A stretch of DNA of 64,000 bases from assembly GCF_025144225.1 (NCBI RefSeq), contig NZ_JALXXB010000012.1, positions 1 through 64,000 of the forward strand, given 5' to 3'. Below are positions 43,768 to 53,894 of this stretch, piece by piece (positions within the stretch are counted from its first letter, which is position 1; each line of letters starts with the position of its first letter). The stretch comes from Aestuariimicrobium sp. p3-SID1156 (lineage in GTDB: Bacteria > Actinomycetota > Actinomycetes > Propionibacteriales > Propionibacteriaceae). Below the pieces are notes generated by a model. The model had not been told where the DNA came from and made no database searches. It saw only the letters and a list, made by a program, of their open reading frames with translations. The position numbers and the translations under genes are program-made.

Positions 43768-45845
43768 CGGTCCAGCACTGCGCTACCCGACGGCTCCAGC
43801 CCGGTGAAGTGGGCGGCGAAGGCCAGCACGTCGGCCCACTCCGCGGCCTGCATCCCCAACGGCTTGCCGGCACCGTGCCCGGTCGCGACCTCGATACGAC
43901 TGGCGATGGGACGCCGCGGGTCGGCGTCCTGCACGGCCTGCAGTGCGGCGGTGAACTTGTGGGAGTGGGCAGGCACCACCCGGTCGTCGTGATCGCCGGT
44001 CACCACCAGGGTGGCCGGGTAGCGCTCCCCTTCGCGCACGTTGTGCAGCGGGGACCACCCCAGCGCCGTGGCGAAGTCCTCGGCGTCCTCGGGGTTGCCG
44101 TAGTCGCTGGCCCAGGCGGCACCGATGGTGAACAGGTGGAAGCGCAGAAGGTCCAGGACGCCCACCTGAGGGATGGCGGCGGCGAAGAGGTCAGGGCGTT
44201 GGGTCATCACCGCGCCCACCAGCAGGCCGCCATTGCTGCGGCCGTAGACCGCGAGCTGCTCGGGGGTGGTCACCCCGGTGGCGACCAGGTGCTCCGCGAC
44301 CCCGATGGCGTCGTCGAAGACGTTCTGCTTGTGCGTCTTCTTGCCCTGGTCGGCCCACTCCTGGCCGAACTCGCCACCGCCACGCAGGTTGGCGATCACG
44401 AGCTGGCCGCCGGCTGCCAACCACCCCGCCCATCCGGCGCGGTAGTCGGCCAGGACAGGGATGGAGAAGCCGCCGTAGCCATAGAGGAGCGTGGGACAGG
44501 GCCCTTCCGCGGTCGGCACCTCAGGGGTGATCAGGAAGTAGGGAACCCCGGTCCCGTCCGCACTGGTGGCCCGATGCCGCTCGACCCGGACGCCGGGCAT
44601 CGCGACGCGTGCCTGCGAGGGAAGCTCGCTGAGTTCACCACTCGACGCGTCCAGTCGATGGACGACGGTCGGGGAGGTGACCGAGCTGAGCCCGAGGAAG
44701 ACCTCGGAGGAGTCCGGTTCGGCGTTCAGCCCGACCACTGCTCCCCCGGTCACCGCGACCTGCCCGAGTCGCTCGCCGGAGACTGACCAGCGCTCCAGGT
44801 TCGGCGAGGCATCGACCAGACTGGACACCACCAGCACGCCGTCGGCGAGCACCGCTCCCTCGAGCGTCGCCTCCCCCTCGGGGACGACCACGCGCGGGGG
44901 GTCGTTCGGGGCGCCGAGGTCGTAGGCCACCACCCGCCGCCTCGGGGCGTCCTCGTCAACGACGCAGAAGAGTTCGGCACCGTGGACGCCGATGGTCCAG
45001 CGGCCCGCATCCTCGTCGGGCTCGAGCTCGATCCACTCCCCCAGCGCGCCATCCTGCAGCGGGGCCACCCACAGGGCGGTCTCGCGAGCTGTGCCGTGAC
45101 CCAGGGTGCAGACCGCCCAGTCCTGGGAGGAACCTCGGTGGACCTCGACGTGGATCATGCGCCGGCGATCCTCGGGGAAGCTCAGCAGGTCCTCATCGTC
45201 CTGCCGGCCCAGGCGATGGAGCATCAGGTGCCCCTCTGCGAGGGCCTGGGTCTCGGTCCCCTCAGCACGCCCGGAGTCGGGAAAGCTGGTGTAGAAGAAG
45301 CCGGAGGAATCAGGGAGCCATTCCGGCCAGCTGAACTTGGCCATCACGTCGTCGGGCAGCAGTTCCATCGACTCGATGTCCAGGACCCGGATCCGCGTCC
45401 AGTCCGAGCCGGCCTCACTGATGCCGTGGGCCAGCAGCCGGCCATCCGGGGAGAGCCGGGCCACCGCCAGGCAGGTGGTGCCATCCTCCGACCAGCCGTT
45501 GGGGTCGAGCAGGACCCTGGGCGAGGAGACCAGTTCGTCCAACGACCGCGCCCCGACAAGGACGTCCTGGTCCTGGCTGCCGTTGTTGACCAGGCGCAGG
45601 TACCAGCCGCCGCGATGCCAAGGGGTGGACGCGCGCGCCTGGCGCACCAGCTGGTCCATGCGCTCCTGGAACCAGGCGCGTTCGGGAATGTCGGCAAAGA
45701 CCTGCTCGCACCACTCTCGCTGGGCCTCGACCCAAGCCCTGGTCCGGTCGGAGTCGGGGTCCTCCAGCCAGCGATAGGGGTCGGAGACCTGGTGGCCGTG
45801 CAGGGTCTCGACGACGTCGTCGCGCTCGGTGTGGGGTGCGGTCAT
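43764..45845 (-). CDS. Prolyl oligopeptidase family serine peptidase (S9A)
   Basis: Cleaves short peptides, probably after proline, in the cytoplasm. From the ATG at 45845 the protein has 693 residues (PEP/oligopeptidase B enzymes are about 680-720). The N-terminal half is a beta-propeller, starting with HQVSDPYRWLEDPDSDRTRAWV. The C-terminal hydrolase domain carries the triad: Ser in YGRSNGGLLVGAVM, Asp in TGDHDDRVVPAHS, and His in ATGHGAGKP. A start at 45857 (MGSM) is also possible. No signal peptide is visible. Confidence 0.92.
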   Translation of the reverse strand: MTAPHTERDDVVETLHGHQVSDPYRWLEDPDSDRTRAWVEAQREWCEQVFADIPERAWFQERMDQLVRQARASTPWHRGGWYLRLVNNGSQDQDVLVGARSLDELVSSPRVLLDPNGWSEDGTTCLAVARLSPDGRLLAHGISEAGSDWTRIRVLDIESMELLPDDVMAKFSWPEWLPDSSGFFYTSFPDSGRAEGTETQALAEGHLMLHRLGRQDDEDLLSFPEDRRRMIHVEVHRGSSQDWAVCTLGHGTARETALWVAPLQDGALGEWIELEPDEDAGRWTIGVHGAELFCVVDEDAPRRRVVAYDLGAPNDPPRVVVPEGEATLEGAVLADGVLVVSSLVDASPNLERWSVSGERLGQVAVTGGAVVGLNAEPDSSEVFLGLSSVTSPTVVHRLDASSGELSELPSQARVAMPGVRVERHRATSADGTGVPYFLITPEVPTAEGPCPTLLYGYGGFSIPVLADYRAGWAGWLAAGGQLVIANLRGGGEFGQEWADQGKKTHKQNVFDDAIGVAEHLVATGVTTPEQLAVYGRSNGGLLVGAVMTQRPDLFAAAIPQVGVLDLLRFHLFTIGAAWASDYGNPEDAEDFATALGWSPLHNVREGERYPATLVVTGDHDDRVVPAHSHKFTAALQAVQDADPRRPIASRIEVATGHGAGKPLGMQAAEWADVLAFAAHFTGLEPSGSAVLDR

Positions 45846-45918
45846 GGACCCCATCCAAGCACTGGGGTCCAAGAAAACCCGTTGCGCGGGTTGTCCGCAC
45901 TCCGGTTGCATGGTGCCC

Positions 45919-47079
45919 ATGACAGAGACCACGTCCGGCGGGACCGCGCCGATCACCATCTGCCTGCTCGACGCCCCGCCGGAGGGAGGCGACCCCGGCG
46001 CCATCCTGGAGGTCTTGCGCCGCGCCTCGGCAATGACCGAGGAGGTCTGGTTCGACCGGTTGGGCCACAAGGACTTCACCGAGCTGCCCGAGGCGAACCT
46101 CAACGGGCTGCTCCACCAGCAGTACGCCCGCAAGCGCGAGGTCATCGCGCTCGAGGGCGAGGTCACCGGTCTGGTCGATGGCCCCGAGGGCCTGCCCTAC
46201 GTCGTGCCCACCACTGACCTGGCTGATGCGCGGGTGGTCGCCAGCTGCTACGTGATGAACAGCCGCGAGGACAACCCGCACCTGCTCAGCGAGGTCGAGA
46301 TTGCGGTCGCCGCCGGTCGACGCCACCAGGGCATCGGCACCCGCATGCTCGCAGCCCTGGAGCAGTTGGCGCGGGCCTGGGGTGCGACGACGATATCGGG
46401 CTGGGCGAACTACCTCGGCATTCCCGAGGGCGAGAAGGTCATGCCCACCGACGGGCCGTTCGGCGTCCCGGTCGAGGACGAGGTCACCCGCTTCCTGCAG
46501 AAGCACGGCTTCGCCCTCGCGCAGACCGAGCGACACTCCATCCAGCCGATGGACGGCGACCTGGGCGTGTTCGGGGAGCCCGCCGCGCCGGAGGGTTACA
46601 CGCTGGAGGTCTGGTGTGGCCGCATGGACCCAGCAGTCGCCGAGGACGTGGCCCACCTGTCCACCGTGTTCGAGGCCACCATGCCGCACGGCGAGCTGGA
46701 TTTCCAGCCCGAGACCTACACCGCCGAACGGGTCCTCGCCGGCAACGAGGTCACCCACAAGGACAGCGACACCGTCAACGTCGCTGCTCGTCACCTGGCG
46801 ACGGGCGAGATGGTGGCCCGCACCACGCTCGCGAAGTACCTGCACAAGGACGAGGCGGCCTGGCAGGGCGTCACCGTCGTGCTGCCGGCCCACCGCGGCC
46901 ACGGCCTGGGTCGCGCCATCAAGCTGGCAGCCATGCACGAAGCCCGCCGCCGCTGGCCGAAGTTGGAGCGCGTGCACACCTGGAATGCGGGGGAGAACGA
47001 CCACATGTGGGCGATCAACGAGTCCCTCGGCTACCGGACCGCAGGGGTCTGCGGCGCCTGGCAGAAGAAGCTGTCCTGA
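45919..47079 (+). CDS. Tandem GNAT acetyltransferase
   Basis: A 386-residue protein with two GNAT domains. The first has the acetyl-CoA loop AAGRRHQGIGTRMLAALE; the second has VVLPAHRGHGLGRAIKLAAM. This layout resembles the mycothiol synthase type of double-GNAT protein, but MshD-specific features are not obvious, so the substrate is left open. The start could also be the ATG at 45910; neither has a clear ribosome binding site. It is divergent from the peptidase gene and convergent with map. Confidence 0.8.
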   Translation: MTETTSGGTAPITICLLDAPPEGGDPGAILEVLRRASAMTEEVWFDRLGHKDFTELPEANLNGLLHQQYARKREVIALEGEVTGLVDGPEGLPYVVPTTDLADARVVASCYVMNSREDNPHLLSEVEIAVAAGRRHQGIGTRMLAALEQLARAWGATTISGWANYLGIPEGEKVMPTDGPFGVPVEDEVTRFLQKHGFALAQTERHSIQPMDGDLGVFGEPAAPEGYTLEVWCGRMDPAVAEDVAHLSTVFEATMPHGELDFQPETYTAERVLAGNEVTHKDSDTVNVAARHLATGEMVARTTLAKYLHKDEAAWQGVTVVLPAHRGHGLGRAIKLAAMHEARRRWPKLERVHTWNAGENDHMWAINESLGYRTAGVCGAWQKKLS

Positions 47080-47088
47080 AGGAGCTGG

Positions 47089-47940
47089 TCAGTCGGCGAG
47101 CGGCCCGAAGGGCAGGCCGCGGCGGGTCAGTTCCTCCTCGCCACCGTCCTCCAGGGTGAGGACCCACAAACCGTCCTTGGTGGCGGTCACGGTGTTCTCC
47201 CAGTGGGACGCCAGCGAGTTGTCCGCGGTGACGATCGTCCACTGGTCATCGAGTTCGACGGTGTCCTCGGTACCGAGGGTGCACATCGGCTCGATGGCCA
47301 GCACCATGCCCTCGACGAGCTTGGGGCCCCGACCGGCACGCCCCCAGTTGGGCACATCCGGTTCCTGGTGCATCTGGGAACCGATGCCGTGACCGGTGTA
47401 CTCGCGAATGATGCCGTACTCCTCCCCCGACGCCATCGGGTGGGCAAGGATGTACTGCTCGATGGCGGCCGAGATGTCCCCCAAGCGACCCCCGAGACGG
47501 TAGGCGCCGATACCAGCCCACATGGACTCCTCGGTGACCCTGCTCAGTTCGCGGGCCTCGGGCGTAACCTCACCGACCAGGAAGGTCCTGGCAGCGTCCC
47601 CGTGGAAGCCGTCGAGGTGGGCACCGAAGTCGACCGAGACGATGTCGCCCTCGGCCAGAGCGCGATCGCCCGGGATGCCGTGGACGATCTCCTCGTTGAC
47701 CGAGATGCAGGTGACCGCGGGGTAGGGTGGCGCGCCCCAGCCCCCGCCGTAGTGGAGGAAGGAGGAACCGGCGCCGTGCTCGGCCAGGGCATCGCGGGCG
47801 ATCTGGTCCAGCTCAGCAGTGGTCATGCCGGGGCTGACCGCCTGGCCGACCCGTACCAGGGTGCGAGCCACGACCAGACCGGCCCGGCGCATCGCCAGCA
47901 GTTGGCCGGGCTTCTTGATCTCGATGCCGCGACGGGCCAT
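47089..47940 (-). CDS. map: Methionine aminopeptidase, type I
   Basis: Removes the N-terminal methionine from new proteins. From the ATG at 47940 there are 283 residues starting MARRGIEIKKPGQLLAMRRAG. The five metal ligands are in SVDFGAHLDGFHGDAA (two Asp), GHGIGSQMHQEP (His), LAIEPMCTLG (Glu) and the C-terminal ASHWENTVT (Glu). It follows adk by four bases in the secY-adk-map operon. Confidence 0.96.
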   Translation of the reverse strand: MARRGIEIKKPGQLLAMRRAGLVVARTLVRVGQAVSPGMTTAELDQIARDALAEHGAGSSFLHYGGGWGAPPYPAVTCISVNEEIVHGIPGDRALAEGDIVSVDFGAHLDGFHGDAARTFLVGEVTPEARELSRVTEESMWAGIGAYRLGGRLGDISAAIEQYILAHPMASGEEYGIIREYTGHGIGSQMHQEPDVPNWGRAGRGPKLVEGMVLAIEPMCTLGTEDTVELDDQWTIVTADNSLASHWENTVTATKDGLWVLTLEDGGEEELTRRGLPFGPLAD

Positions 47941-47944
47941 GGAC

Positions 47945-48529
47945 TCAGGCGTCCAGTTCGCCGCGGTTGCCGGAGAGGAAGGCGTCAAGTTCACGGACCA
48001 CGCGCTCGGTGACCTCGTCGATCTCGCCCTCGCCGTCGACCTCGACCAGCAGGCCCCGCTCGGCATAGGTCTGCAGCAGCGGCTCGGTCTCGGCGGTGTA
48101 GACCTGCATCCGGGTGCGGATGGTGTCCTCGTTGTCGTCTGAGCGTCCCTCGATCTCGGCGCGCTTGAGCAGCCGCTGGATCAGGTCCTCTTCGTCGACC
48201 AGGAGCGAGATGACGGCGTCGACCTGGTGGCCGGCCTCGTCCAGCGCGCTGACCTGGTGCAGGTTGCGCGGGTAGCCGTCCAGCAGCCAACCGCTGGCGC
48301 AGTCGTCCTGGGAGAGGCGGTCGGCGACGATCTGGTCAGTGATCTCATCGGAGACCAGCTTCCCAGCGTCCATGATCTCCTTGACCTTCACGCCGAGCGG
48401 GGTTCCCTCGGCAATGTTCTGGCGGAAGATCGAGCCGGTGCTGATGGCGGGGATGTCGTAGCGCGCGGCGATGCGCGATGCCTGGGTGCCCTTGCCGGCC
48501 CCGGGCGCACCCATGATGAGCAGTCTCAC
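47945..48529 (-). CDS. adk: Adenylate kinase
   Basis: Interconverts AMP and ATP with two ADP. The 194-residue enzyme has the P-loop [10 protein letters not shown] at 7-16, the AMP site [11 protein letters not shown], and DGYPRNLHQ. It is the short form, without the zinc-type LID insertion. The start overlaps the secY stop by four bases. Confidence 0.97.
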   Translation of the reverse strand: MRLLIMGAPGAGKGTQASRIAARYDIPAISTGSIFRQNIAEGTPLGVKVKEIMDAGKLVSDEITDQIVADRLSQDDCASGWLLDGYPRNLHQVSALDEAGHQVDAVISLLVDEEDLIQRLLKRAEIEGRSDDNEDTIRTRMQVYTAETEPLLQTYAERGLLVEVDGEGEIDEVTERVVRELDAFLSGNRGELDA

Positions 48530-49833
48530 TTGAGGAACCCTTCGTAGTTGCGTTGCTGCAGCTGACTCTCGATCTGCTTCACAGTGTCAAGGGCCACACC
48601 GACAATGATGAGGATGCTGGTGCCGCCGAAGGGGAAGTCCTGCTGGGCACCAAGGGCGATGAACGCGAGCGTCGGAATCAACGCGATGATCGCCAGGTAG
48701 AGGGAGCCGGGAGCGGTCAGGCGGCTGAGCACGTAGGCGAGGTAGTCCTCGGTCGGCTTGCCGGCACGGATGCCCGGGATGAAACCGCCGTACTTCTTCA
48801 TGTTGTCGCTGATCTCCACCGGGTTGAAGGTGATGGAGATGTAGAAGTAGCAGAAGGCGATGATGAGCAGGAAGAAGGCCAGGTTGTATGCCCAGTGGTC
48901 GCCGCGCGTGAAGTTGGCGGCCACCCACTGGCTGAACTTCTGCTCGGGGCGGAAGGTGGAGTACAGCACCGGCAGGTACAGGATCGAGCTGGCGAAGATC
49001 ACCGGGATCACGCCGGACTGGTTCACCTTGAGCGGGATGTAGGTGGTGGTTCCACCGATGAGCCGCTTGCCCACCATGCGCTTGGCGTACTGGACCGGAA
49101 TCCGGCGCTGGGCCTGCTCCACGAAGAGGATGGCGAGCATGACCAGCATGCCGATCAGGATGACGGTGCCGAAGACGAACCAGCCGTTGGCGCCGGGGCG
49201 TCCGACCTTGAGCGACCACAGCGAGACCGGGAACTGGGCCGCGATCTGGGTGAAGATCATGATGGACATGCCGTTGCCGATGCCGCGTTCGCTGATGAGC
49301 TCGCCCATCCACATGATCACGGCGGTGCCGGCGGTCATGGTCATCACCATGACGATGATGGGAAAGACGTCGGTGGAGTAGACCACGCCGGTACAGCCGG
49401 GGAAGAGCTGGCCGTTGACGGCCAGGGTCACGAAGGCGGTCGAGTTGAGCACGGCCAGGAAGAGGGTCAGCCAGCGGGTGTACTGGGTGATCTTCGCGGT
49501 GCCGGCGGCACCCTCCTTCTTCAGCGCCTCGAGCCGGGGGACGACGACGGTCAACAGCTGCAGGATGATGGAGGAGGTGATGTAGGGCATGATGCCGAGC
49601 GCAAAGATCGACAGCTTCAGCAGCGATCCACCCGAGAACAGGTTGATCATCGAGTAGAGGCCCGCCTGGGCGCCGGTTTCGGCGATCTTGCGACAGGCGT
49701 CGATTTGGCCCAGGTTCACGTTCGGGGTCGGGATGACCGAACCAAGACGGAAGATCGCCAGGATCATCAGGGTGAACAGCACCTTCTTGCGCAGCTCAGG
49801 CGTCTTCCAGACGTTGCCGATTGCAGAAAGCAT
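48526..49833 (-). CDS. secY: Preprotein translocase subunit SecY
   Basis: The central channel of the Sec export machinery, 435 residues with ten hydrophobic helices. Conserved parts are [42 protein letters not shown] and [19 protein letters not shown]. The ATG at 49833 gives [17 protein letters not shown], the usual beginning. In most bacteria rplO stands directly upstream; here rplO lies 12 kb away, so secY-adk-map must have its own promoter. Confidence 0.97.
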   Translation of the reverse strand: MLSAIGNVWKTPELRKKVLFTLMILAIFRLGSVIPTPNVNLGQIDACRKIAETGAQAGLYSMINLFSGGSLLKLSIFALGIMPYITSSIILQLLTVVVPRLEALKKEGAAGTAKITQYTRWLTLFLAVLNSTAFVTLAVNGQLFPGCTGVVYSTDVFPIIVMVMTMTAGTAVIMWMGELISERGIGNGMSIMIFTQIAAQFPVSLWSLKVGRPGANGWFVFGTVILIGMLVMLAILFVEQAQRRIPVQYAKRMVGKRLIGGTTTYIPLKVNQSGVIPVIFASSILYLPVLYSTFRPEQKFSQWVAANFTRGDHWAYNLAFFLLIIAFCYFYISITFNPVEISDNMKKYGGFIPGIRAGKPTEDYLAYVLSRLTAPGSLYLAIIALIPTLAFIALGAQQDFPFGGTSILIIVGVALDTVKQIESQLQQRNYEGFLK

Positions 49834-50135
49834 CCAGGGTCTCTCTCGTGGTCCGTTTCCCGGGGACGCCGACGGCGACCGGGCGCACAACTTCCGCGTC
49901 CCCCGAGGGGGCAGCATGGCAGCCACGGCAGCTTATCAGGGCCGGCGCCATCCCCCTATCCACCGAAGTGCTGCCCGCGTGACCCTTTCGTGACCCAAAG
50001 GCCCTCCGGCGGGCCGCTTTGTAACAATCAACTCACAGCCTCCTCATGGACTGTGGGATCGTGCGAAACCGTGGATAGGTTGACGCTCACGTACCCCCCA
50101 CCCGCGACGACCGCGGGTCGACCCATGGAGGAACC
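49834..50135. other. Divergent intergenic region between secY and the opp operon
   Basis: About 300 bases without a gene. It must contain promoters for secY (minus) and for the peptide importer (plus). TTTGTAACAATC near 50021-50032 and GGATAGGTTG near 50071 are candidate -10 areas for the importer, but neither has a good -35 partner. GGAGGAA at about 50127-50133 is the ribosome binding site of the substrate-binding gene. Confidence 0.45.
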
Positions 50136-51980
50136 TTGAGCAAGAAGCTCACCAGCGCCTTCGCGCTGCTCGTCGCCGGTTCGCTGGCGCTGAGCGCCTG
50201 CAGCGGCCCGGAGAAGGAGCCCGGCAAGTCGGGCGAGTCCGGCAAGTCCACCAGCAAGTCCGGCGGCTCTGTGTCCGTGATGTGGAACCAGCCGCTGTTC
50301 TCGCTGAACAACAACACCTCGTTCGGCAACGCGACCGCGAACGCCAACATCGTCTACATGACCAACGACGGGTTCAACTACTACGACAAGGACTTGAACC
50401 TGGTCAAGAACGAGTCGTTCGGCAAGTACGAGAAGGTCTCCGACGACCCGCTGACCATCAAGCTGACCCTGTCGGAGAAGGCCAAGTGGTCTGACGGCAC
50501 CCCGGTCACTGCCGAGGACATCATCTTCAACCACGGCGCCATCTCCGGCCTGTACAACACGGTCGACGAGAAGGAGAAGGAGGGCCTCCAGAACGAGGAC
50601 GGCACCCTGAAGAAGACCACTGGCGACAAGGTCTACTTCGACTCCTCTTCCCCCTCCTGGTCCCTCATCAAGGAGTTCCCGGTCGTCGGCGACAACGGCA
50701 AGTCGTTGACCTACAAGTACTCCAAGCCCTTCGCTGACTGGGAGAAGACCCTGCTCGGCCCCGGCCTCCCGGCCCACGTCGTGGCAGCCCGCGCCCTGGG
50801 CGAGTCGGACGCCACCAAGGGCAAGCAGCTCGTCGCTGACGCCTTCAAGAAGAAGGACAACGCGACTCTGTCCAAGCTCGCCAACGCCTGGAACTCCGAT
50901 TGGAACATCACGTCGATGCCCGCCGAGAAGGACAAGAACCTCCTCGTCGGCAGCGGTCCCATGAAGATCACCGACTTCAAGAAGGACCAGTACATCCAGC
51001 TCGAGCGCAACGAGAACTACGAGGGCGACCACAAGCCCAATGTCGACAAGATCACCGTTCGCTACAACGAGGACCCGGCTGCCGCCGTCTCCGCGCTGAA
51101 GAACAACGAGGTCCAGCTGATCAGCCCCCAGTCCACCGCCGACATCCTGAAGTCGCTCCAGGGCGCCAAGGGCATCAAGGTCGAAACCGGCACCGAAGGC
51201 ACCTACGAGCACGTCGACCTCACCTACAACAACGGTGGCCCCTTCGACCCGAAGACCTACGGTGGCGACAAGGAGAAGGCCCGCAAGGTGCGCCAGGCCT
51301 TCCTGATGACCGTCCCGCGCGAAGAGATCGTCAACAAGATCATCAAGCCGCTGCTGCCTGACGCCACGGTCCGCAACTCGTTCATCAGCCTCCCCGGCTC
51401 GCCGAACTACGCCGACACCGAGGCCAAGAACGGCATGAACAAGACCTACGGCAAGGTCGACATCGAGGGCGCCAAGAAGCTGCTGGCCGAGGCCGGCGCC
51501 GCCAAGCCCAAGGTTCGCATCCTCTACGCCAAGGGCAACAAGCGCCGCGAGGCCGAGTTCGCCCTGATCAAGGCGTCGGCTGAGCAGGCCGGCTTCCAGG
51601 TCGTCGACAACGGCAACCCCGAGTGGGGCCAGAAGCTGGGCGACAAGACCTACGACGCCTCCTTCTTCGGCTGGCAGTCCACCTCGACCGCTGTGGCCGA
51701 GTCGCAGGCCAACTACATCACCGGCGGCCTGAACAACTACGGCGGCTACTCCAACCCCGAGGTCGACAAGCTGTACGACCAGCTGCTGGTCGAGACCGAT
51801 GCTGCCAAGCAGAAGGAGCTCATGATCCAGATCGAGACCAAGCTGGTTGACGATGCCTTCGGCCTCACCATCTTCCAGTTCCCCGGCATCTCGGCCTGGA
51901 GCGAGAAGATCCAGGGCGTCAGCAAGATGAGCATCTCGCCCACCATCTTCTGGAACTTCTGGGAGTGGAAGGTCGCCTGA
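50136..51980 (+). CDS. Peptide ABC transporter substrate-binding lipoprotein (OppA/DppA-like, SBP family 5)
   Basis: The extracellular receptor of a peptide importer. The 614-residue protein starts with TTG after a strong GGAGGAA and has a lipoprotein signal (LSACSG, Cys about 23). Family-5 features include SEKAKWSDGTPVTAEDIIFN near residue 115, GSGPMKITDF, and RQAFLMTVPREEIVNKI. The gene is very rich in lysine codons and is codon-optimised in look, suggesting high expression. A terminator-like hairpin after it would let it be made in excess over the membrane parts. Confidence 0.92.
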   Translation: MSKKLTSAFALLVAGSLALSACSGPEKEPGKSGESGKSTSKSGGSVSVMWNQPLFSLNNNTSFGNATANANIVYMTNDGFNYYDKDLNLVKNESFGKYEKVSDDPLTIKLTLSEKAKWSDGTPVTAEDIIFNHGAISGLYNTVDEKEKEGLQNEDGTLKKTTGDKVYFDSSSPSWSLIKEFPVVGDNGKSLTYKYSKPFADWEKTLLGPGLPAHVVAARALGESDATKGKQLVADAFKKKDNATLSKLANAWNSDWNITSMPAEKDKNLLVGSGPMKITDFKKDQYIQLERNENYEGDHKPNVDKITVRYNEDPAAAVSALKNNEVQLISPQSTADILKSLQGAKGIKVETGTEGTYEHVDLTYNNGGPFDPKTYGGDKEKARKVRQAFLMTVPREEIVNKIIKPLLPDATVRNSFISLPGSPNYADTEAKNGMNKTYGKVDIEGAKKLLAEAGAAKPKVRILYAKGNKRREAEFALIKASAEQAGFQVVDNGNPEWGQKLGDKTYDASFFGWQSTSTAVAESQANYITGGLNNYGGYSNPEVDKLYDQLLVETDAAKQKELMIQIETKLVDDAFGLTIFQFPGISAWSEKIQGVSKMSISPTIFWNFWEWKVA

Positions 51981-52331
51981 TCCGTCTGGCTCAAGCACCA
52001 CAACATTGCCACGAGGGGCGTCCCGTTTCGACGGGGCGCCCCTCGTCCATTGCATGGCGAATGCGCTGGTCAACGGCAAATCATCCACTGGCCGAACATG
52101 CCGTCCCACAACGTGGAATCCCTTGACAACCGGGTGCTTCATCAGGATTTGTTGCCTGTTTGTAACTGCACGCTCTGGCCTCGGTGGCCACATTGAGGCA
52201 GAATGCATCCGTCACAGGACGCGCTCGCGCCGACCCAAGCTCTCGACCACTGCGTCAGCCCGGGGGTGCGAGGGCGTCCGTTTCGCAGCATCCCCGGCCG
52301 GGGTTGCTGGTCCATCCACTGAAGGCCCTCA
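51981..52331 (+). other. Gap between the oppA-like and oppB-like genes
   Basis: This 351-base stretch holds the hairpin at 52011-52046 and possibly a second promoter (TTGACA at 52123-52128, poor -10 near 52146-52151). No gene is credible in it. Short open frames here lack ribosome binding sites and similarity. Confidence 0.5.
52011..52046 (+). terminator. Terminator-like hairpin inside the opp operon
   Basis: ACGAGGGGCG and CGCCCCTCGT pair, with an inner CCGTTTCGACGG stem. It probably stops most transcripts after the receptor gene or protects its 3' end, giving unequal amounts of receptor and permease. Confidence 0.75.
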
Positions 52332-53894
52332 ATGATTCGCTTCCTGCTGCGGCGGTTCGTCACGGCGATTGGAATCCTGTTCGCGATCTCGATCGTCACG
52401 TATGCCCTCCTGACGCTGGCTCTTGACCCTCTCAAGGACCTCCGGGAGTCCACCGCCCTCAACAAGGCCGACCTGATCGCCTCGCGCACGCGCATGTTGC
52501 GCCTGAATGACCCCTGGTATGACCGCTACATCTCCTGGCTGGGCAACCTCGTCCAGGGCGACTTCGGAACGGCCTGGCGCACGGGCCAGCCGGTGAAGGC
52601 CCTGCTCCCGGGCGCCATGGCCACCTCGGTGCAGCTCGTCTTCGCGGCGACGTTCATTGCCCTGCTCATCGGTGTGACGATCGGTGTCGTTTCGGCGCTG
52701 CGGCAGTACACGGCGTTTGACTACGCGATCACCCTGGTGTCTTTCGTGCTCTATGCCCTGCCAGTGTTCTGGGTCGCCGTGCTGCTCAAGGAGTACCTGG
52801 CCATTCGCATGAACGACTACCTGGCCGACCCAGTGCCCAACTGGCCCTTCCTGCTGGCCCTCAGCCTCATCGCCGGACTGTTCTGGACGGGGGCCCTCGG
52901 TGGCTCACTGAAGCGCCGCCTGGCGATCTTCCTGATCGCCTTCCTGCTCACCCTCGGCCTGCTGGCCGGCGCCATCATGTCAGGGTGGATTCTGAACCCC
53001 CGCCTGACCGTGGTGGGGGTGGCCGTGGTCGGCGTCGCTGCCGCCTTCCTGTTCACCATTCTGTTTGCAGGCATGAAGAACCGTCGCGCGCTGTACTCGG
53101 CCCTCACCATGGCGGTTCTGGGCGCCATCCTGTACTTCCCACTGCAGTACCTCTTCGTCCTCCAGGCGGACGCCATGGCGAGCCAGGTGGTCGGTTCCGT
53201 CACCCTCGGCACGATCCTGGGGATCGGCGGAATACTGCTGACCATCGGCATCGGTTGCCTGGTCGGCTGGCTGTGGGGCGGTGATGATCGCGGGGTCTCC
53301 ATGCGCATCGCGGCCATCACCGGCCTGGTCGTGGCGGGCACCATCTGGGTGGACCAGCTGATGCAGTGGTGGTCGATCTACTTCGACAACCCCGAGGTCC
53401 GCGGTCGCCCCATCGCCACCATCGGTTCGGTCACCCCCGGCTTCCACGAGAACTACTGGCTGAGCCAGATCGACAAGGCGACGCACCTGGTGCTGCCGAC
53501 CATTGCCCTGGTGTTGATCTCCTTCGCCGGCTACGTGCGTTACGAGCGTGGCGCCACCCTCGAGGTTCTCTCACAGGACTACATCCGCACCGCCCGTTCC
53601 AAGGGTCTGTCGGAGCGCGTCGTCATCGTCCGCCATGCCCTGCGCAATGCGCTGATGCCGCTGGCCTCGATCATCCCCGTCGACATCGTCAGCCTGCTGG
53701 GCGGTGCCGTCATCACCGAGACCATCTTCGGCTGGTCCGGCATGGGCAAGTTCTTCATTGACTCCCTCGCCGGCGACATGATCGACCCCGTGATGATCTA
53801 CGTGATGATCACCGGCGCCCTGGCGATGGCCGCCAACCTCATGGCCGACATCCTCTACGGCCTCCTCGACCCACGAATTCGGATCAACGCATGA
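52332..53894 (+). CDS. Peptide ABC transporter permease (OppB type) with a large membrane insertion
   Basis: A channel subunit. The N-terminus MIRFLLRRFVTAIGILFAISIVTYALL and the C-terminal EAA loop QDYIRTARSKGLSERVVIVRHALRNALMP are standard OppB/DppB. At 520 residues it is about 200 longer than usual. The surplus lies at about residues 170-355 and consists of roughly six extra hydrophobic stretches (for example RLAIFLIAFLLTLGLLAGAIM and ALYSALTMAVLGAILYFPLQY). Long OppB forms exist in other actinobacteria; what the insert does is unknown. It overlaps the next gene by four bases. Confidence 0.9.
   Translation: MIRFLLRRFVTAIGILFAISIVTYALLTLALDPLKDLRESTALNKADLIASRTRMLRLNDPWYDRYISWLGNLVQGDFGTAWRTGQPVKALLPGAMATSVQLVFAATFIALLIGVTIGVVSALRQYTAFDYAITLVSFVLYALPVFWVAVLLKEYLAIRMNDYLADPVPNWPFLLALSLIAGLFWTGALGGSLKRRLAIFLIAFLLTLGLLAGAIMSGWILNPRLTVVGVAVVGVAAAFLFTILFAGMKNRRALYSALTMAVLGAILYFPLQYLFVLQADAMASQVVGSVTLGTILGIGGILLTIGIGCLVGWLWGGDDRGVSMRIAAITGLVVAGTIWVDQLMQWWSIYFDNPEVRGRPIATIGSVTPGFHENYWLSQIDKATHLVLPTIALVLISFAGYVRYERGATLEVLSQDYIRTARSKGLSERVVIVRHALRNALMPLASIIPVDIVSLLGGAVITETIFGWSGMGKFFIDSLAGDMIDPVMIYVMITGALAMAANLMADILYGLLDPRIRINA

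Noticed and set aside
50028..52208. Minus-strand open frame of 726 codons opposite the peptide receptor gene
   Set aside because: Leu/Gly/Val/Asp-rich shadow of a gene with biased codon use; no domain and no ribosome binding site.
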